This document shows, piece after piece, positions 1 to 13,500 of a DNA stretch of 39,552 nucleotides (the first letter of the stretch is position 1; every line of letters starts with the position of its first letter). Made by a program: the position numbers and the translations under genes. The DNA is from Oppiella nova (Eukaryota > Arthropoda > Arachnida > Sarcoptiformes > Oppiidae), in NCBI GenBank assembly GCA_905397405.1, contig CAJPVJ010000110.1, positions 1-39,552 on the forward strand. Reading direction: 5' to 3'. A model generated the notes under the pieces. It saw nothing but the letters and a program-made list of their open reading frames with translations, had not been told where the DNA came from and did not search any database.

Positions 1-998
1 TTTGATGTCACTTTGAAGGTTGAATTGATTTGACTTTTATAATACAGAAAACCAAACATTAATCAAAATATAATATTATATAAAAAATAAATTTTGACGA
101 ATTATTATAATAACATTTTACAATACATAATAAATTTAATCATAAATTTATCGCAAAAACTTATTTCTTTGTGAAAAAGTTAGCGCATGTATTGATTTCT
201 ACTGTACATTGAAATTGCTGTGATTTTTATATAATAAAAATAAAAAATAAATACAATATCAATAAATTATTGACAATAAATTAATATAAAGCTTCAAATG
301 ATCATAAGTATAAATATACTTATGAATAGTATAAATATACTAGCTCATAAATATAGCTTTCTAATAGATATGATATTTATAAAATCTATTTTAGTCATGA
401 AATTACGTTAAAAATTCTTGTCAATAGTTTTGATTGAAATCTCATAGAAGTCAATGAAAATGAATTTACAATTTTCTCAAAAGAAAAATTTGGGATAATT
501 TTTAAGAATAGGAAATTTTTTATTATTAAAAAAATTTTGTGCACCGATTGAATGACAACAACAGTGCAAACAATATTTTTTATTAACTTAACGGTAACTA
601 TAAATAATTTTTTTCTTATTGTGTGAATTGAATGCTAGGAATGAAAGGATTGTCAAAATTCATTGATAAACGCAACAAATATTCGCAAAAATTAAATAAA
701 ATTTTCCGAACCAAAGAAAAATAATAACTGAATGGAGTTTTTCAAAACTAAGATTTTGTTTAGAAATTGCGAATATGTTGCTTAAGGTATATATTTTGTG
801 TATTAAAAGTCAGTCTCTTTTATGTATAGCGAGAGGGCGGATATTATTCACATGTATTGCTATTTTTGATATAAAAATGCCGTACTCTTGGTGTGAAGTG
901 AAGAACCTTTAAATGTTTTGAATAGAAGGCAAAAAGCATTGAAAGTTGTCGGTCAGGCGTATAGTAATGTGATGTTAGAGTTGGAAAACTCATGGATA

Positions 999-1041
999 GA
1001 GAGAGAGAGCGAGCGAGCGAGAGAGAGAGAGAGAGAGAGAG
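999..1041. repeat. (GA)n microsatellite with GAGC interruptions
   Basis: Purine dinucleotide tract, GAGAGA interrupted by several GAGC units. It is one of at least eight long (GA)n/(CT)n tracts in the window. Confidence 0.9.
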
Positions 1042-1293
1042 CGCACCGATAGATGAATAGATTCGTTGGGAATATAAGAGCCGAGAACACGGTTCACATG
1101 AAATGGCAATACAATCGATTCAATGCAACCCATAGACCAATAGGTGCTATAATATAACTATAACTCAATAGTATTAGTGTTACTCTTAGTTAGGCATAGA
1201 ATAGGAGAATAGCTTTACTTTAATATAATATGATTGCGAGAGAATGTCACAGCACTGGGAGGACGGGTAGAGTGTGAGGTGAGTGCGACACAG

Positions 1294-1320
1294 GGGAGAG
1301 AAAGAGAGGGAGAGAGAGAG
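1294..1320. repeat. GA-rich purine tract
   Basis: Imperfect GGGAGAGAAAGAGAGGGAGAG-type purine run, followed by further GAGAGG-rich sequence to about 1380. Confidence 0.75.
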
Positions 1321-2810
1321 ATTCTTTTGAATGAAATAAAAAGCAAAAAAGAGAGGATAGGAGAGGGATAGAGATAAAGGAGTGCTCGGATTGATTGTGA
1401 AGTGTTATAATGAGATGACAAGAGAGGCTCAGTTGGACTAATGCTTTATTCGCACAAATGCTGCTTATTATGGACTGATTGTAGAGATCATGCGGTGCTT
1501 ATTGTTCGTGATTTGCGTTTTGTCCGCACTCTTGGGTTCGTATTGTTTGTCCAAAATTGAAAACCTATTCAAAAGGTCTTTGCAATGAAAAGGAGTATCA
1601 GAAGAAGCTTTTGAACGCAATGAATGGCAAATAAATAGCGGTTCAGAAGAACTGCACGCGTATTGTCAAGACTTGAAGACCTGAACACATATCGCATCAC
1701 TTTTAGACAACACGACTATTCACTGATAGAAAAGGATTTATTTCTTATCTAATACTTCAATACTTATAAAGTGATCGATTGATAGATTTCTATATGAAAC
1801 ACATTTTCTACTTTTGATTATATCACACAAAATGTTATATATTTTTAGAAATGTGACAAAAAAGGAGAACTTTTCTAAATCTTTTCGGCGATAAATAAAA
1901 TAATTTACAGAATTTTCTTCATTCAAGGAATTTAGCTTTTATTGCAATTTTAGTGTCTCTTTATTAATATCGCAATGAATGGCACTATTATTAATGATCA
2001 CACAATCTATTGAATGTTGAAATAAAATTTGTGGTAAAAGGCAGTGATTGGACAGACTTTGCCGTCAATTACTGGTAGAGAACCAAACATTCAAATTAGT
2101 CACTGTTTGGGTTTCACTTGGGTTATGGGTTATGAGCTTTAGATATTTCGGTCTAAACATTAGATTAGTTCCTAATACAGAGGTGCCCACACCAATACCA
2201 GAATACTCATTACAAATTATCTATTACTAGAAAATTATTTGATATAAAACTAATACAGAACTTTTAAACTTAATAATATTAATGATTAGGTTTTAATAAT
2301 CATTATGGAAACTATTATACAACTACCTGTAATGTTTTCTGAAAATTATAAGGAAATGAAAGGTGGTCAGGGGGTCATCTCTACTAAATGTGAGCCCTAT
2401 CTAATTATTATGAGTGTTGGGCTCACTATTTATGACAGAATTGTGTACTTATTCAGGCGATTGTATACAATGCCTGCAAAATAGTGTTGATTGCAATAGA
2501 TTTGTATCCTTTAATTCATGTGATATAACCGTTGCCTAAATCCAGTGTTTGATGTCTGGCGACCACTGTATGTGTTTGGCTCAACTCAATCCACGTAATA
2601 TCATAATAGAGGCCAGGGATGCCTGACTGGAGATTACTATAGCCCAGAACAGTGTGTATATGTGTTTACAGTGCTGTACAATATGAGGAGTTTATTGAAG
2701 AATAAATAGCAAAAAATAAAATATCAATAGAAATACAAATAAAAGAAGAGACTCATAGAGAATGGACTTTCAGTGCGGCTCATAAGCTATTGCAACATAT
2801 TTGATGTGAT

Positions 2811-2839
2811 ATATAATATAATATAATATAATATAATAT
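2811..2839. repeat. (ATATA)n short tandem repeat
   Basis: Repeated ATATA pentamers directly visible as a run of atata/atataat units. Confidence 0.85.
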
Positions 2840-2890
2840 TAACGCGTGAATAGATTTGGCTTATTCTTAGTATATTTGCTTTTATTGGTT

Positions 2891-2943
2891 CACATCCACA
2901 GCACATACACATCACATACACATCACATACACATCACATCCGC
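2891..2943. repeat. ACACATCACAT tandem repeat
   Basis: About four copies of an 11-bp unit (acacatcacat and close variants), starting after a short CACATCCACAG lead-in. Confidence 0.85.
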
Positions 2944-3178
2944 ATTTGCTTTATTACAATAACAAATGCATTACAATAGAAGGCTGTCAGCCTCTAAAGT
3001 TGGTCCATATCGTGCTATTATCCCCATTCCTATTATACTTTTTATGTGAAGGGCCCCCCATATATATAAGCATCCATAGAGTTGCGTTTAGCACCACCAC
3101 TACAAACAGCCCATACAAGTATGTGTTCCCAAACTGTATACCCATTGCATAGAATATTGGACCCTTTGAATGGATGCG

Positions 3179-3433
3179 AGTGTAGAGAAGTGCCAATTCT
3201 GCCAATTCTACCAATTCTTTCCACTTCTCTATTGTAATACCACTTTCAATGCCATTGAATATAACGCTTCACTATTAGACTTATTATACTGTATTTGAAT
3301 TCAGTAAGTGTAGAGAAGTGCCAATTCTGCCAATTCTACCAATTCTTTCCACTTCTCTATTGTAATACCACTTTCAATGCCATTGAATATAACGCTTCAC
3401 TATTAGACTTATTATACTGTATTTGAATTCAGT
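3179..3433. repeat. 127-nt perfect direct duplication, probable assembly join
   Basis: Positions 3179-3305 and 3307-3433 are identical over 127 nt, separated by one 'a' at 3306. Each copy holds a 10-bp inverted repeat, TAGAGAAGTG (3183-3192) and CACTTCTCTA (3222-3231), around a triplicated CCAATTCT motif. The period of 128, copy length of 127 and one-base 'a' spacer recur at two other places in the window with unrelated sequence, so I read this as an assembly join rather than a real repeat. Confidence 0.9.
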
Positions 3434-3843
3434 TTTTTACTATTATATTCACTGATAGGCTCTCTATTCTTATGAACACATCGAGGATTTGAGTTGAAAT
3501 GTTAACCGTTTATTACAATATTTTCCCAATAATTACCGCTTAGATAACAATCGCTATTCACATACAATATTGTGTTTTATGTTTTATGTAATATAATATG
3601 AATAATGTATTGTTTATTACATAAAAGCCCATTTAATTCGTTTATAAATAATAATAAAATTTAAATCTTTGACCGACAATAACATTATTCTGTGTATTAT
3701 TCTGATGGCATTATAGCTATGAACTAAAAGCATAGTTAGAGTTATTTTATGAGTTTTGTTTGTATGTATTTTGTGTGCATGGTGCAATTGCTTGAATGAC
3801 TTATTTGCTTCTTTGTGTTGGATCGCAATTTTCAATTCAATTT
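3434..3843. other. Noncoding spacer
   Basis: AT-rich sequence between the two 127-nt duplications. I see no gene or structured element. A 72-codon minus-strand frame at 3617-3835 has no recognisable domain. Confidence 0.5.
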
Positions 3844-4112
3844 ATGCCTTTCCATAGATGCCTTTCCATAGATGCCTCGCATGCATGAAGTAGTCTTATT
3901 GAATGCACAGTATGTCTGAATGTTTGTAAAAGATTTTAAATGTCTGTCACTGCGAGTACAGCCATTAATCTAGTTTTGCAATACAATGCCTTTCCATAGA
4001 TGCCTCGCATGCATGAAGTAGTCTTATTGAATGCACAGTATGTCTGAATGTTTGTAAAAGATTTTAAATGTCTGTCACTGCGAGTACAGCCATTAATCTA
4101 GTTTTGCAATAC
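3844..4112. repeat. 127-nt perfect direct duplication plus 14-bp tandem repeat
   Basis: Positions 3858-3984 and 3986-4112 are identical over 127 nt, separated by one 'a' at 3985. Just to the left the 14-mer ATGCCTTTCCATAG occurs twice in tandem (3844-3857, 3858-3871). The sequence is unrelated to the duplication at 3179, but the geometry is the same. Confidence 0.9.
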
Positions 4113-4240
4113 CAGTCATTTCTGGCTTTATTCGTGCCTTAAGTCATGCACTCTTATAAAAGGCAAAAGTATTATAAAAGTATTGTATAATAATGTATAT
4201 AATGTTTATATAAATATTTGTGCGAAAAGATGAACACATA

Positions 4241-4298
4241 GAGCATTGAATAGCATTGAAATAGCATTGAATGCTTGTATTGGACGCAAGCATTCAAT
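4241..4298. repeat. TAGCATTGAA short repeats leading into a 12-bp hairpin
   Basis: Three near-identical 10-mers (gagcattgaa, tagcattgaa, tagcattgaa) run into a perfect inverted repeat: ATTGAATGCTTG at 4266-4277 and CAAGCATTCAAT at 4287-4298, with a 9-nt loop. No known structured RNA family was recognised. Confidence 0.7.
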
Positions 4299-4416
4299 TG
4301 AAAAGATGTATTAAAAACACTTAATTCCATAATAAAGCGAACAAACAATAGATTTGAATCGTTTTTCAAGTGTATTCAAACTTATCAAACAATAACTTAC
4401 AATCATTGAGCTATTA

Positions 4417-4792
4417 ATGCTTCATATAATCTTAATCTCTGTCTTAAGTGTCGGCGCTTTAGTCCTTTGTCTTATAATATTGCCTTCAATTCATTGTAAA
4501 GAATTGCCGAACAAAACAATACATATTTTATTGTTATTCAAGTGTTTTCTTGATAAGCAGTCGTTGATAAAGCTATTAATGGGAACCGACCATCACTTTG
4601 CTATTACTTTGCTATTCATATCACATTAGGTCTCATTTGATGAGTAGAAGCGACACACAAACGAACTTAAGACCCGAACCACAAGTGAATGTCTTTAGAC
4701 CTAACAGTAGCCGCAATCAGACCTATCAGTCCTCGAGTCTAGATATCATTGAATTGATTAATAAAACAATGCATTTGAATAGAAATAAGTGA
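4417..4792 (+). other. Two adjacent unassigned reading frames, possible small gene
   Basis: A 70-codon ATG frame (4417-4629) starts with a hydrophobic stretch of about 23 residues that could be a signal peptide or membrane segment (HIILISVLSVGALVLCLIIL) and then turns polar. An overlapping frame, open from 4580 and ending at the TGA of 4790-4792, gives a polar, Asn/Ser/Gln-rich C-terminal half (for example RPEPQVNVFRPNSS) that looks more protein-like than nearby random frames. A splice from about 4542 (weak GTGTTT donor) to the TTAG acceptor before 4631 would join them in frame. I do not recognise the product. It may be chance in AT-rich DNA. Confidence 0.18.
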
Positions 4793-7395
4793 TTCTCTCG
4801 TCTGCTACTCATTCCTAACAAATCTAATGCCAAACAAATGGTTCACTAATTTTCCTGATAATCAGTTTCCAATCCATTCTTTTCTCCTTATTTTTTCGTC
4901 AAAACTTTCTTTCGATAATAGTTTTCACATTCAATAAGAAGTTCTTATCGACTCTTCTAATGACTTGTATTTTAGTGTTTTGTCAAATCATTTACTATTC
5001 ATTATATATTGAGATATGATTTTGATTTGATTTGATTTGAGCACAATTTGTCACATGAGCATCGACTCCAATAGTGACCCATTAGACCATTGTATGGCTA
5101 ACAAGAGTTGACAAAAGCCTACATCACATCACATAACAGTGTCGTGACTGTTAGCTGTTGTGATGGTTGTGCTGTTACGCACCTGCATGTTATGGCACAG
5201 GGAATGCCTACAATAGATCACTAATCACACCTAACATGCATTGCTTGAATGCGTTCAATGAAATCAACACAATAGCCGTTAATTTAGTTTTATTTTCTCT
5301 CTCTTTTCCATTTACTATAACTCAACATAAGAGCCAACAAAACACAACACAAACTAAACAATAACTGAAACCAAAAACAAATTCAATGACAAAACAAGAG
5401 AAGAAAACAACACAAAAAATAAGTGAATGAATGAATTGAATGAAAACTAAATAAGTTTTGTAAAATTAAGGTTTTCGTGGGCCATATAATAGTGTGGTTA
5501 GTGTTGCAGTGATACCAGTGATGCAGTGATAAAGGCCTGGGAGTGAGGGTATACTATATACCCGGTATAGTGTACTCTACTTTCACTCCACAATCACAAG
5601 TGACAGTAGGAGTGAAAGTGTTTGTCACCATTGAATTAAAGGCTCATTAAGCACACAATTGTCTCGTCGTTTAGCACTAATTCAATGCTAACTCATCTCT
5701 ATTTTCATGGCTTTTATGCAATGATTACTTGTTTTTGGTTTTAATATTACATAATAATGTCATATAAAGCCATTTCCCCTTAATTTAGTCAAATCTTGTC
5801 AATTGAAGCTCTCATTCATTTGCAGGCATTTGTTGTGTGAAAGCGAAAAACAGAGGAAAAGAAAATTTCCATTTATGTGTTGACAAACTAAATAAAAGTG
5901 GGAATAAAGGGAATGGTATGCACTGCGAGAGTGAGACTATACTGATAACGGCTTTTGTATGACATTAGATATCTATTGGAATACATGTTATTCTTTTATT
6001 ATGAAATGTTTTACAATTGCCGTCATTTGGTGTTTACTTTTGCTCGAAAACTTAGTGATAATAATAAGAAATAAGAAACGAATGGTTATCTCGATAACAA
6101 AGACACTCACAATTGCCATACATTCTCACTGTTTATATTTCCAAAGCTTTTCTATTCACTAATAATATTAATAAAAATTCTTTATAATTTGCTAACAATA
6201 AATTCTACCCAAATATATATGCTATTATTTGAGATTTTTTTAATTTAATTTTTTCTGTATGTATAATATATTGCATAATATAATACAATTGACAGAATAT
6301 TTACTGTCGTGTTATAAGCAGTTCCCATAAAGTGATACAAACGATAAACTCTTATATTCACACAATTGTATGCATTTCTGTGGAAATGATATATAATAAT
6401 AAACTCCAATTGAAAAACGTTTTTAATGAAAAGCGATCTAATTTTTATTTCTCTTTTTTGTCATATTTTCTATTATATTGTTATACATATAATAAGAGGA
6501 ACTTTACAGCAAATGTTGATTTTTCATTCTTTACATTACATTTTCATTTCAAAGACATATGTATTTTCATCAGTTATGGCACAAAACAAATTAAATGCAG
6601 AGAAAATCGCTTTCAAACTCTCCATTACAATGGTTTGGATAGAAATTCTTTATTCAGAAATACTTTTACTATTTATTGTTCAATAATGTAATAACTGTTT
6701 GAATTTACAACAAATACAATAAATTACAACTTTCTCTCTATTTAACTCTCTTTTTGTTCACTCTATCACTAGAAAAATGAACTTAAAATTGTTTTGGGAT
6801 TTTATAAAATTATAGATTAATATACTGTATATATAATTATGAAGACATTCTCCTCACCGGTCATACAAAATGATATAAATTCTGTCAAATTATCTCAATT
6901 TGATTTCTCAAGATTTGATTAGTTTTATAATATATTTAGATATTAATCTACAATCAGAGAAACTATTAATTTAATAAGAAAAATGAGTGACAAAATTGTG
7001 AGTAATTAATATTTATGTTTATAATAGTTATGCGAATGCGTCTCATTTGGCACTCATTTGTATTTAAATTATTATCTAATTATGAATTATAAATGCAAAG
7101 TATGACAATTGAAAGCATATTATTATTAATATGACATGAAATGCATTCTCAATAGAGAGTCTGTTCTCATGGTTTGTCTCATAGAGTATGTCTCATATGA
7201 TGTATGTCTTGCACTGTATTCTGTACTCAACTAAACAAATATGAATATACAGTATATATGAGAATAACGGTTAGAGAGAGCGTAGACCTACAGCACAAAC
7301 AGTACAGCACTACAGAGTACTCGTGACATACGGTTTGTCAGAAGAGTATAATAAATGAATTGAAACTTAATTTGCTTTTGGGATCAACTGTTGTA
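4793..7395. other. Noncoding DNA downstream of the first Sox gene
   Basis: I see no convincing gene. Because the Sox gene at 7396-8850 is on the minus strand, the right end of this stretch should hold its 3' UTR. The nearest minus-strand polyadenylation-like hexamer I find is ATTAAA at 6970-6975, about 420 nt beyond the stop, and an AATAAA lies at about 6670. The frame of 119 codons at 6332-6691 is AT-driven and has no recognisable motif. Confidence 0.5.
5547..5619. other. Two neighbouring inverted repeats
   Basis: GGGTATA (5547-5553) and TATACCC (5557-5563) form a tight 7-bp palindrome. ACTTTCACTCC (5579-5589) and GGAGTGAAAGT (5609-5619) form an 11-bp stem with a 19-nt loop. The block is less AT-rich than its surroundings. 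No known RNA gene or binding site was recognised. Confidence 0.45.
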
Positions 7396-8850
<1,455 letters not shown>

Positions 8851-9620
8851 GTTTGCCCACAATCTGTACGTTTAGCAAACTTTTGACACAAAATATTGTA
8901 AATCCAATGAATTGTTGATAATTGCAACACAATGTGAAACAAACAGTGAATTTGAAGCCACGAACTAATATTTCATTGAATTCAATGAATACGAGCGATG
9001 AGTACTTCAAGTGATGAAGTGATTGAAGTCTCAAACTGTCTAACTGTGAGCCAACACAAGCACTGTATGAGTGTATGAGAGCTCACACACAGCTTCTGGT
9101 GTTATAAGTGATGAGAGGGCGGACCCACTCATCCCTCCCTCCCATCTCTGCATTCATTGGTGTTTCGTTTGCAACGATGTCTGCGATTGGCTGTTGGCTG
9201 AAGACGTTGAATGCGTGCAGAACTTGCAGTGAATGGAGTGTAGGGAGAGTTAGGTTGTCATCAGTGATGTGTTGCTTGAAAACAGTGCTTAGTATTGGAG
9301 TGTTGGGTGAGTAGAGAGGCCTGGGATGTGATTTGCATTTGTGTATCAATGTATAAATAAATGCATTTTCTTTGGTGTTTGCTTTCAATTCTTTATTATT
9401 TTAAATGAAAGGCATTTGTGTTGAGAGGGAGAGGGCAGTGATGGCACGACAGGCTGTATGAGTGTACCTACATATGGCTGAATGTATGGTATATGTGCCG
9501 TATGTATGGTTGTGGACAATGGTGGCTGTATTGAGCACTTGTCAAACAGATGTATTGCAAGTTTAAAGCCAAACAATAGCCGTTCAGACATTAGAAATGA
9601 TAAGAAGGCTGAAACCAAAA
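8851..9620 (-). promoter_or_regulatory. 5' flank and probable promoter region of the first Sox gene
   Basis: This stretch lies immediately upstream of the Sox start codon and, from about 9040 to 9620, is clearly richer in G and C than most noncoding DNA here. On the minus strand it carries a TATAA at 9102-9106 and two CCAAT pentamers at about 9158 and 9186. These are common motifs, so the exact transcription start is unknown. The 101-codon frame at 9083-9388 has no recognisable domain and probably just reflects the composition. Confidence 0.3.
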
Positions 9621-10467
9621 GCTCTTTTAGGATCTAATAGTGTCCCTCTCTGGCAGGCATTGTATGGTAGGGGCAGGTATTGTGCCAAACAATGATAGGC
9701 TGTAAGGATCGGGTCGTTTTGGTCGATCCATCTTTTATGGGAAAAATAGAGGATTGAATGCATTGAAAGGAAAATGTATTGTTATTTAGTTTCGTAAATA
9801 CAATATCTTTAGTCGTGACAAATGACGTACAAAAATGCCGGAAAGAGGACTTCTCAGCACTTTTCTCATTCAAATATCACTGTTCCTACTGTTCCTCACA
9901 ACCTACTGTTCCTCTACAACATAACACTGTAATACTGTAATGCAATTTAACATAACAATCCCCGTTAATAAAGTGCACCGACTCTACCATATATACCCGA
10001 CTCCACTGCCTTTTGTCACTAAACCTAAAGAATTGATAGTATTTTTCAATAAGAAAACTGCAAACCATTGATATATTCTGTATTATAATACAGAATAAAA
10101 TGCGAGCGAAACACCAGAAACACCAAAATTCTGGCTTTTATTCCCTCTTTATATCAAACACTGTATTATAATATTTCGTTCAAAATCTTGTCTAACAGTA
10201 AAAGGCATTCAATTTTTAGTCACTCTTTCATTGCTATCGTTGTGTTGCAGAACATTCAGAGCCGACTAAGTCTGCGATTATTTAAAACCTGATCCCATGT
10301 TATGCCCGAAACAGCTAACTGTGCCCAACAGCCAGCCCAACAATCGCTGATAGTTTGCTTCCCAGTAATACTCTTATGACATTCACTCAAACACTACTCT
10401 AAGGATAAGAGTTATTACTTTTTCTCTTCTCAAATAAATCTTTTGAATGCTATTTAAGAATTGAATG

Positions 10468-10503
<36 letters not shown>

Positions 10504-11474
10504 TTCAAAATTTTAGTTTCAATACTTATTCTTATTTCCTTTAAAAAGTGACTAAAAAGAGATGAATTCATATTTTACTTATTCATCTGTTTGTTTAAAT
10601 GTAAAATTCTTTATATAAAAGGAATACACAGGAGCTTGCAGTTTTTAAGACATCATTGGAAAATATTGATTTATATAGTGTATATAACTTATTATTAAAA
10701 AGTATGTGTTTAAAAACAGATTCATATGTGTGCATTTAGAAAAATTTATAATCAAATAAATTGTATTATATATTTTTGAAGCGAGATAAAAATTATTTTA
10801 TTAATGTGTATTAGTGATATGCAGCATTGAGTTGTTTGGTGATCCCCTAATATAATATAAAAGTCAATTTTATTATATAAGATGAGAGACTGAATGTATG
10901 AATGGTGTGAATGTGGATTGAGTTGATATATTGTTTAGTCGATTGTGTGGATTGTGTGCACACTATAGAGGCTTTAGAGTAGAAAAGAGGTGTTTTGCGC
11001 TCCACAGAGCTTAGAGTGTGTGTTAGCCTGTTATCTGTGGTCTCCCAATACTCCCAATACTCGCAAACGCTTTATGTACGGATGATCTGCTCACTACTCT
11101 AACCCACAATACAGTGTCTCTCATACACTGTGTTAGCACTGGATTTCCAATTGGAGATAACGTTATGTTCAATGCTTTTCTAATATAAGAGAAAGTCATT
11201 GAATGAGAAAAGAGGATCACTTTATAGAGTAAAGAATAGGCGGGCGGGCGGGCCGTCCACTACATTCATACAAACTATTATATGCATTGCATAGTTGTCT
11301 GTATGACTATATACGACTGTATGGGCCCAACAAATACAGTGAGCTATGAAGCACTGGATAGACATACAATACACTAATACATTGTTTGCGGTTTCCTTTT
11401 GTTGCAATCGCTTAGAAAGTAAAGTAAAGTTAAGGCAATAAAAGCCATTTCTTTGCTATACTCTATGGCACTGT
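9621..11474. other. Noncoding DNA upstream of the first Sox gene
   Basis: No gene recognised. Frames in this stretch are short and featureless. A run of AACAATGAT at about 9687 matches a generic Sox site, but such matches are expected by chance in this base composition. Confidence 0.5.
10468..10502. repeat. (ATA)n trinucleotide microsatellite
   Basis: About 11 uninterrupted ATA units. Read on the minus strand it gives an artificial poly-isoleucine frame. Confidence 0.92.
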
Positions 11475-12140
11475 TAGTTGTGTCAGTGCTTTCATTGACA
11501 CCTTTCCATTCATAGCACACATAGCCATACAAAACATACTATTTTCTCGATCACAACCGCTTTCATTGTTCTATTTGTGCATTTGATGCCATCCCCACAC
11601 ACCACACACACCACCACAACAGCCTGTCCTCCACCACTACATATACAGAGAATACACATCATATGTATTATGTTTATAAAAATAAACCCTGATATAAAAT
11701 GTTGACAAAAAATGTTTGTGAAGTGCAATGCAATGCACACCCAATTCATGTTTCAAACCATTATTGTATTGAAATTAAGAGAATAGGAGATGATAGTTGT
11801 GTCAGTGCTTTCATTGACACCTTTCCATTCATAGCACACATAGCCATACAAAACATACTATTTTCTCGATCACAACCGCTTTCATTGTTCTATTTGTGCA
11901 TTTGATGCCATCCCCACACATCCCCACACACCACACACACCACCACAACAGCCTGTCCTCCACCACAACAGCCTGTCCTCCACCACTACATATACAGAGA
12001 ATACACATCATATTATTATGTTTATAAAAATAAACCCTGATATAAAATGTTGACAAAAAATGTTTGTGAAGTGCAATGCAATGCACACCCAATTCATGTT
12101 TCAAACCATTATTGTATTGAAATTAAGAGAATAGGAGATG
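11475..12140. repeat. Imperfect direct duplication (318 and 347 nt), probable assembly join
   Basis: Positions 11475-11792 and 11794-12140 are two versions of the same sequence, separated by a single 'a' at 11793. The second copy has an extra 10-nt CATCCCCACA-type unit, an extra 20-nt unit in the CACCACAACAGCCTGTC region, and lacks 2 nt near CATATGTATTATG. It otherwise matches closely. The pattern suits two haplotype versions placed end to end. Frames on the minus strand (79 and 91 codons) are shadows of this duplication, not genes. Confidence 0.85.
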
Positions 12141-12462
12141 CGATGGGTTGTGATCGACACAAACATTTAGTTTTATATGTTATGTAAGTCTTTGCAAATG
12201 AATTGATAAAACATTGTAAGGGATGCGGAGATAAGACACGAGATCTACACCAATGTTGAGACATCTTTGGTGGCGACTATACACTCAAAACCCATACTTT
12301 GTTATAATATTATATTGAATTGAATAGAATGGAGAGAAAATGCAATTACTTTGTATTGCTTATAGTGTATTGTATTAACAAAACACACGTTTCTTAATAT
12401 TATACAATATATTGTACTAATGAATGGTTTGATGCAATGTTTATCTGTTGTTCACAATTCCT

Positions 12463-12518
12463 ATTCATTCATTCATTCATTCATTGGTTCATTCATTCAT
12501 TGATTCATTTGTTCATTG
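12463..12518. repeat. (CATT)n tetranucleotide repeat
   Basis: About 12 CATT units with single-base interruptions (CATTGGTT, CATTGATT, CATTTGTT). Confidence 0.88.
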
Positions 12519-13319
12519 AAGCGAACAATTGCTTTTTTGAGGCAAACTTATGATAAGACGAGAATTTAAAGCAAATTCTTGACGTCTATTCCTATAATAA
12601 ATTCAAAGTAAAGTGCATTTTGTGGTAAATAAAGAAAAACTGATGGCATCTATGGATGTATGCATTTGTGATGTGGTTTCTCAATATTAAAGAGTCAGTG
12701 AATAAGTGATAGAAATGCCTCAACCAAACCAAACCATACATACAGTGCTTATATAATATTTGGTCTATAGATCGGTCGTATATAACGCTATGTCTTAATC
12801 CTCTTATAGCGGGTATTCATTACTCTTATGGCCAACATATCGTATACTCATATATAAAATACAGTACTATTAACGATGATTGGGTGCTATTGGCTGTTGA
12901 GGACAGACACCAATAAACTTATAATTTGATGGTCAATATAAATGAAGTGAAGCCAAGATTGAACTGTTGGTGCGATCGATATATTTGACACACAATTCAG
13001 TGCAATTGCGTCCTTCTCTCTCCCTTTCCACTAATATAATAGTGCTTTGGGTCACAACCTCTCATACAAACCATTCATTTCACTCCGAATACCCTACTCT
13101 TCATTGCATTTCTATACACAATAATAGTTTTCAATATTATTCGTTGCCATAACTTATGATTACATTATACTAACCACCAGAATATCCTAATTCCTATGAT
13201 TTCATCAACTTTATTAATTATGAAACTATATTTTCTCAAACACTCCAATGAATTCATTGTTTTGAAGTCAACCAATAATGCGAGTGATGTTTGCGATCAA
13301 AAGATTTGTGGCAATTGGT

Positions 13320-13322
<3 letters not shown>

Positions 13323-13353
<31 letters not shown>
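13323..13353. repeat. (GA)n microsatellite
   Basis: Uninterrupted GA dinucleotides, about 15 units. Confidence 0.92.
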
Positions 13354-13354
<1 letters not shown>

Positions 13355-13500
13355 ACTGGGAATTGGCTGACAATCGTATTTATTATACATTTGCAATAAA
13401 TAGAAAGCACTCAATCAGTAGTGTTGATGTGTCCCAACACTAACTTATTGTCACTTAACTTCAATTGCAATCAATACGTCTCTATAATATAAGTCATTCA

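Larger units (their letters stand above)
1..3178. other. AT-rich noncoding DNA at left edge
   Basis: I see no gene here. Reading frames are short, biased to low-complexity residues, and unlike any family I know. Most of the stretch is poly-A/T-rich. The part at about 2381-2660 is visibly less AT-rich and contains homeodomain-type TAAT cores, such as CTAATTATTA at 2401, so it is a possible regulatory element, with nothing further to prove it. Simple repeats inside are listed separately. Confidence 0.6.
12141..13500. other. Noncoding DNA with simple repeats
   Basis: No gene recognised. Contains the CATT repeat and a GA tract listed separately. Confidence 0.5.

Noticed and set aside
9083-9388. 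101-codon minus-strand frame just upstream of the first Sox gene
   Set aside because: No recognisable domain; the frame is open because the region is less AT-rich. More likely promoter or 5' UTR.
9680-9700. Sox-binding site clusters suggesting autoregulation
   Set aside because: AACAATG-type matches are frequent by chance in DNA of this composition; no enrichment could be shown by eye.
11510-12104. Pair of similar minus-strand frames (79 and 91 codons) resembling a small gene family
   Set aside because: They are the same frame read in the two copies of the direct duplication and contain repetitive Val/Cys low complexity.
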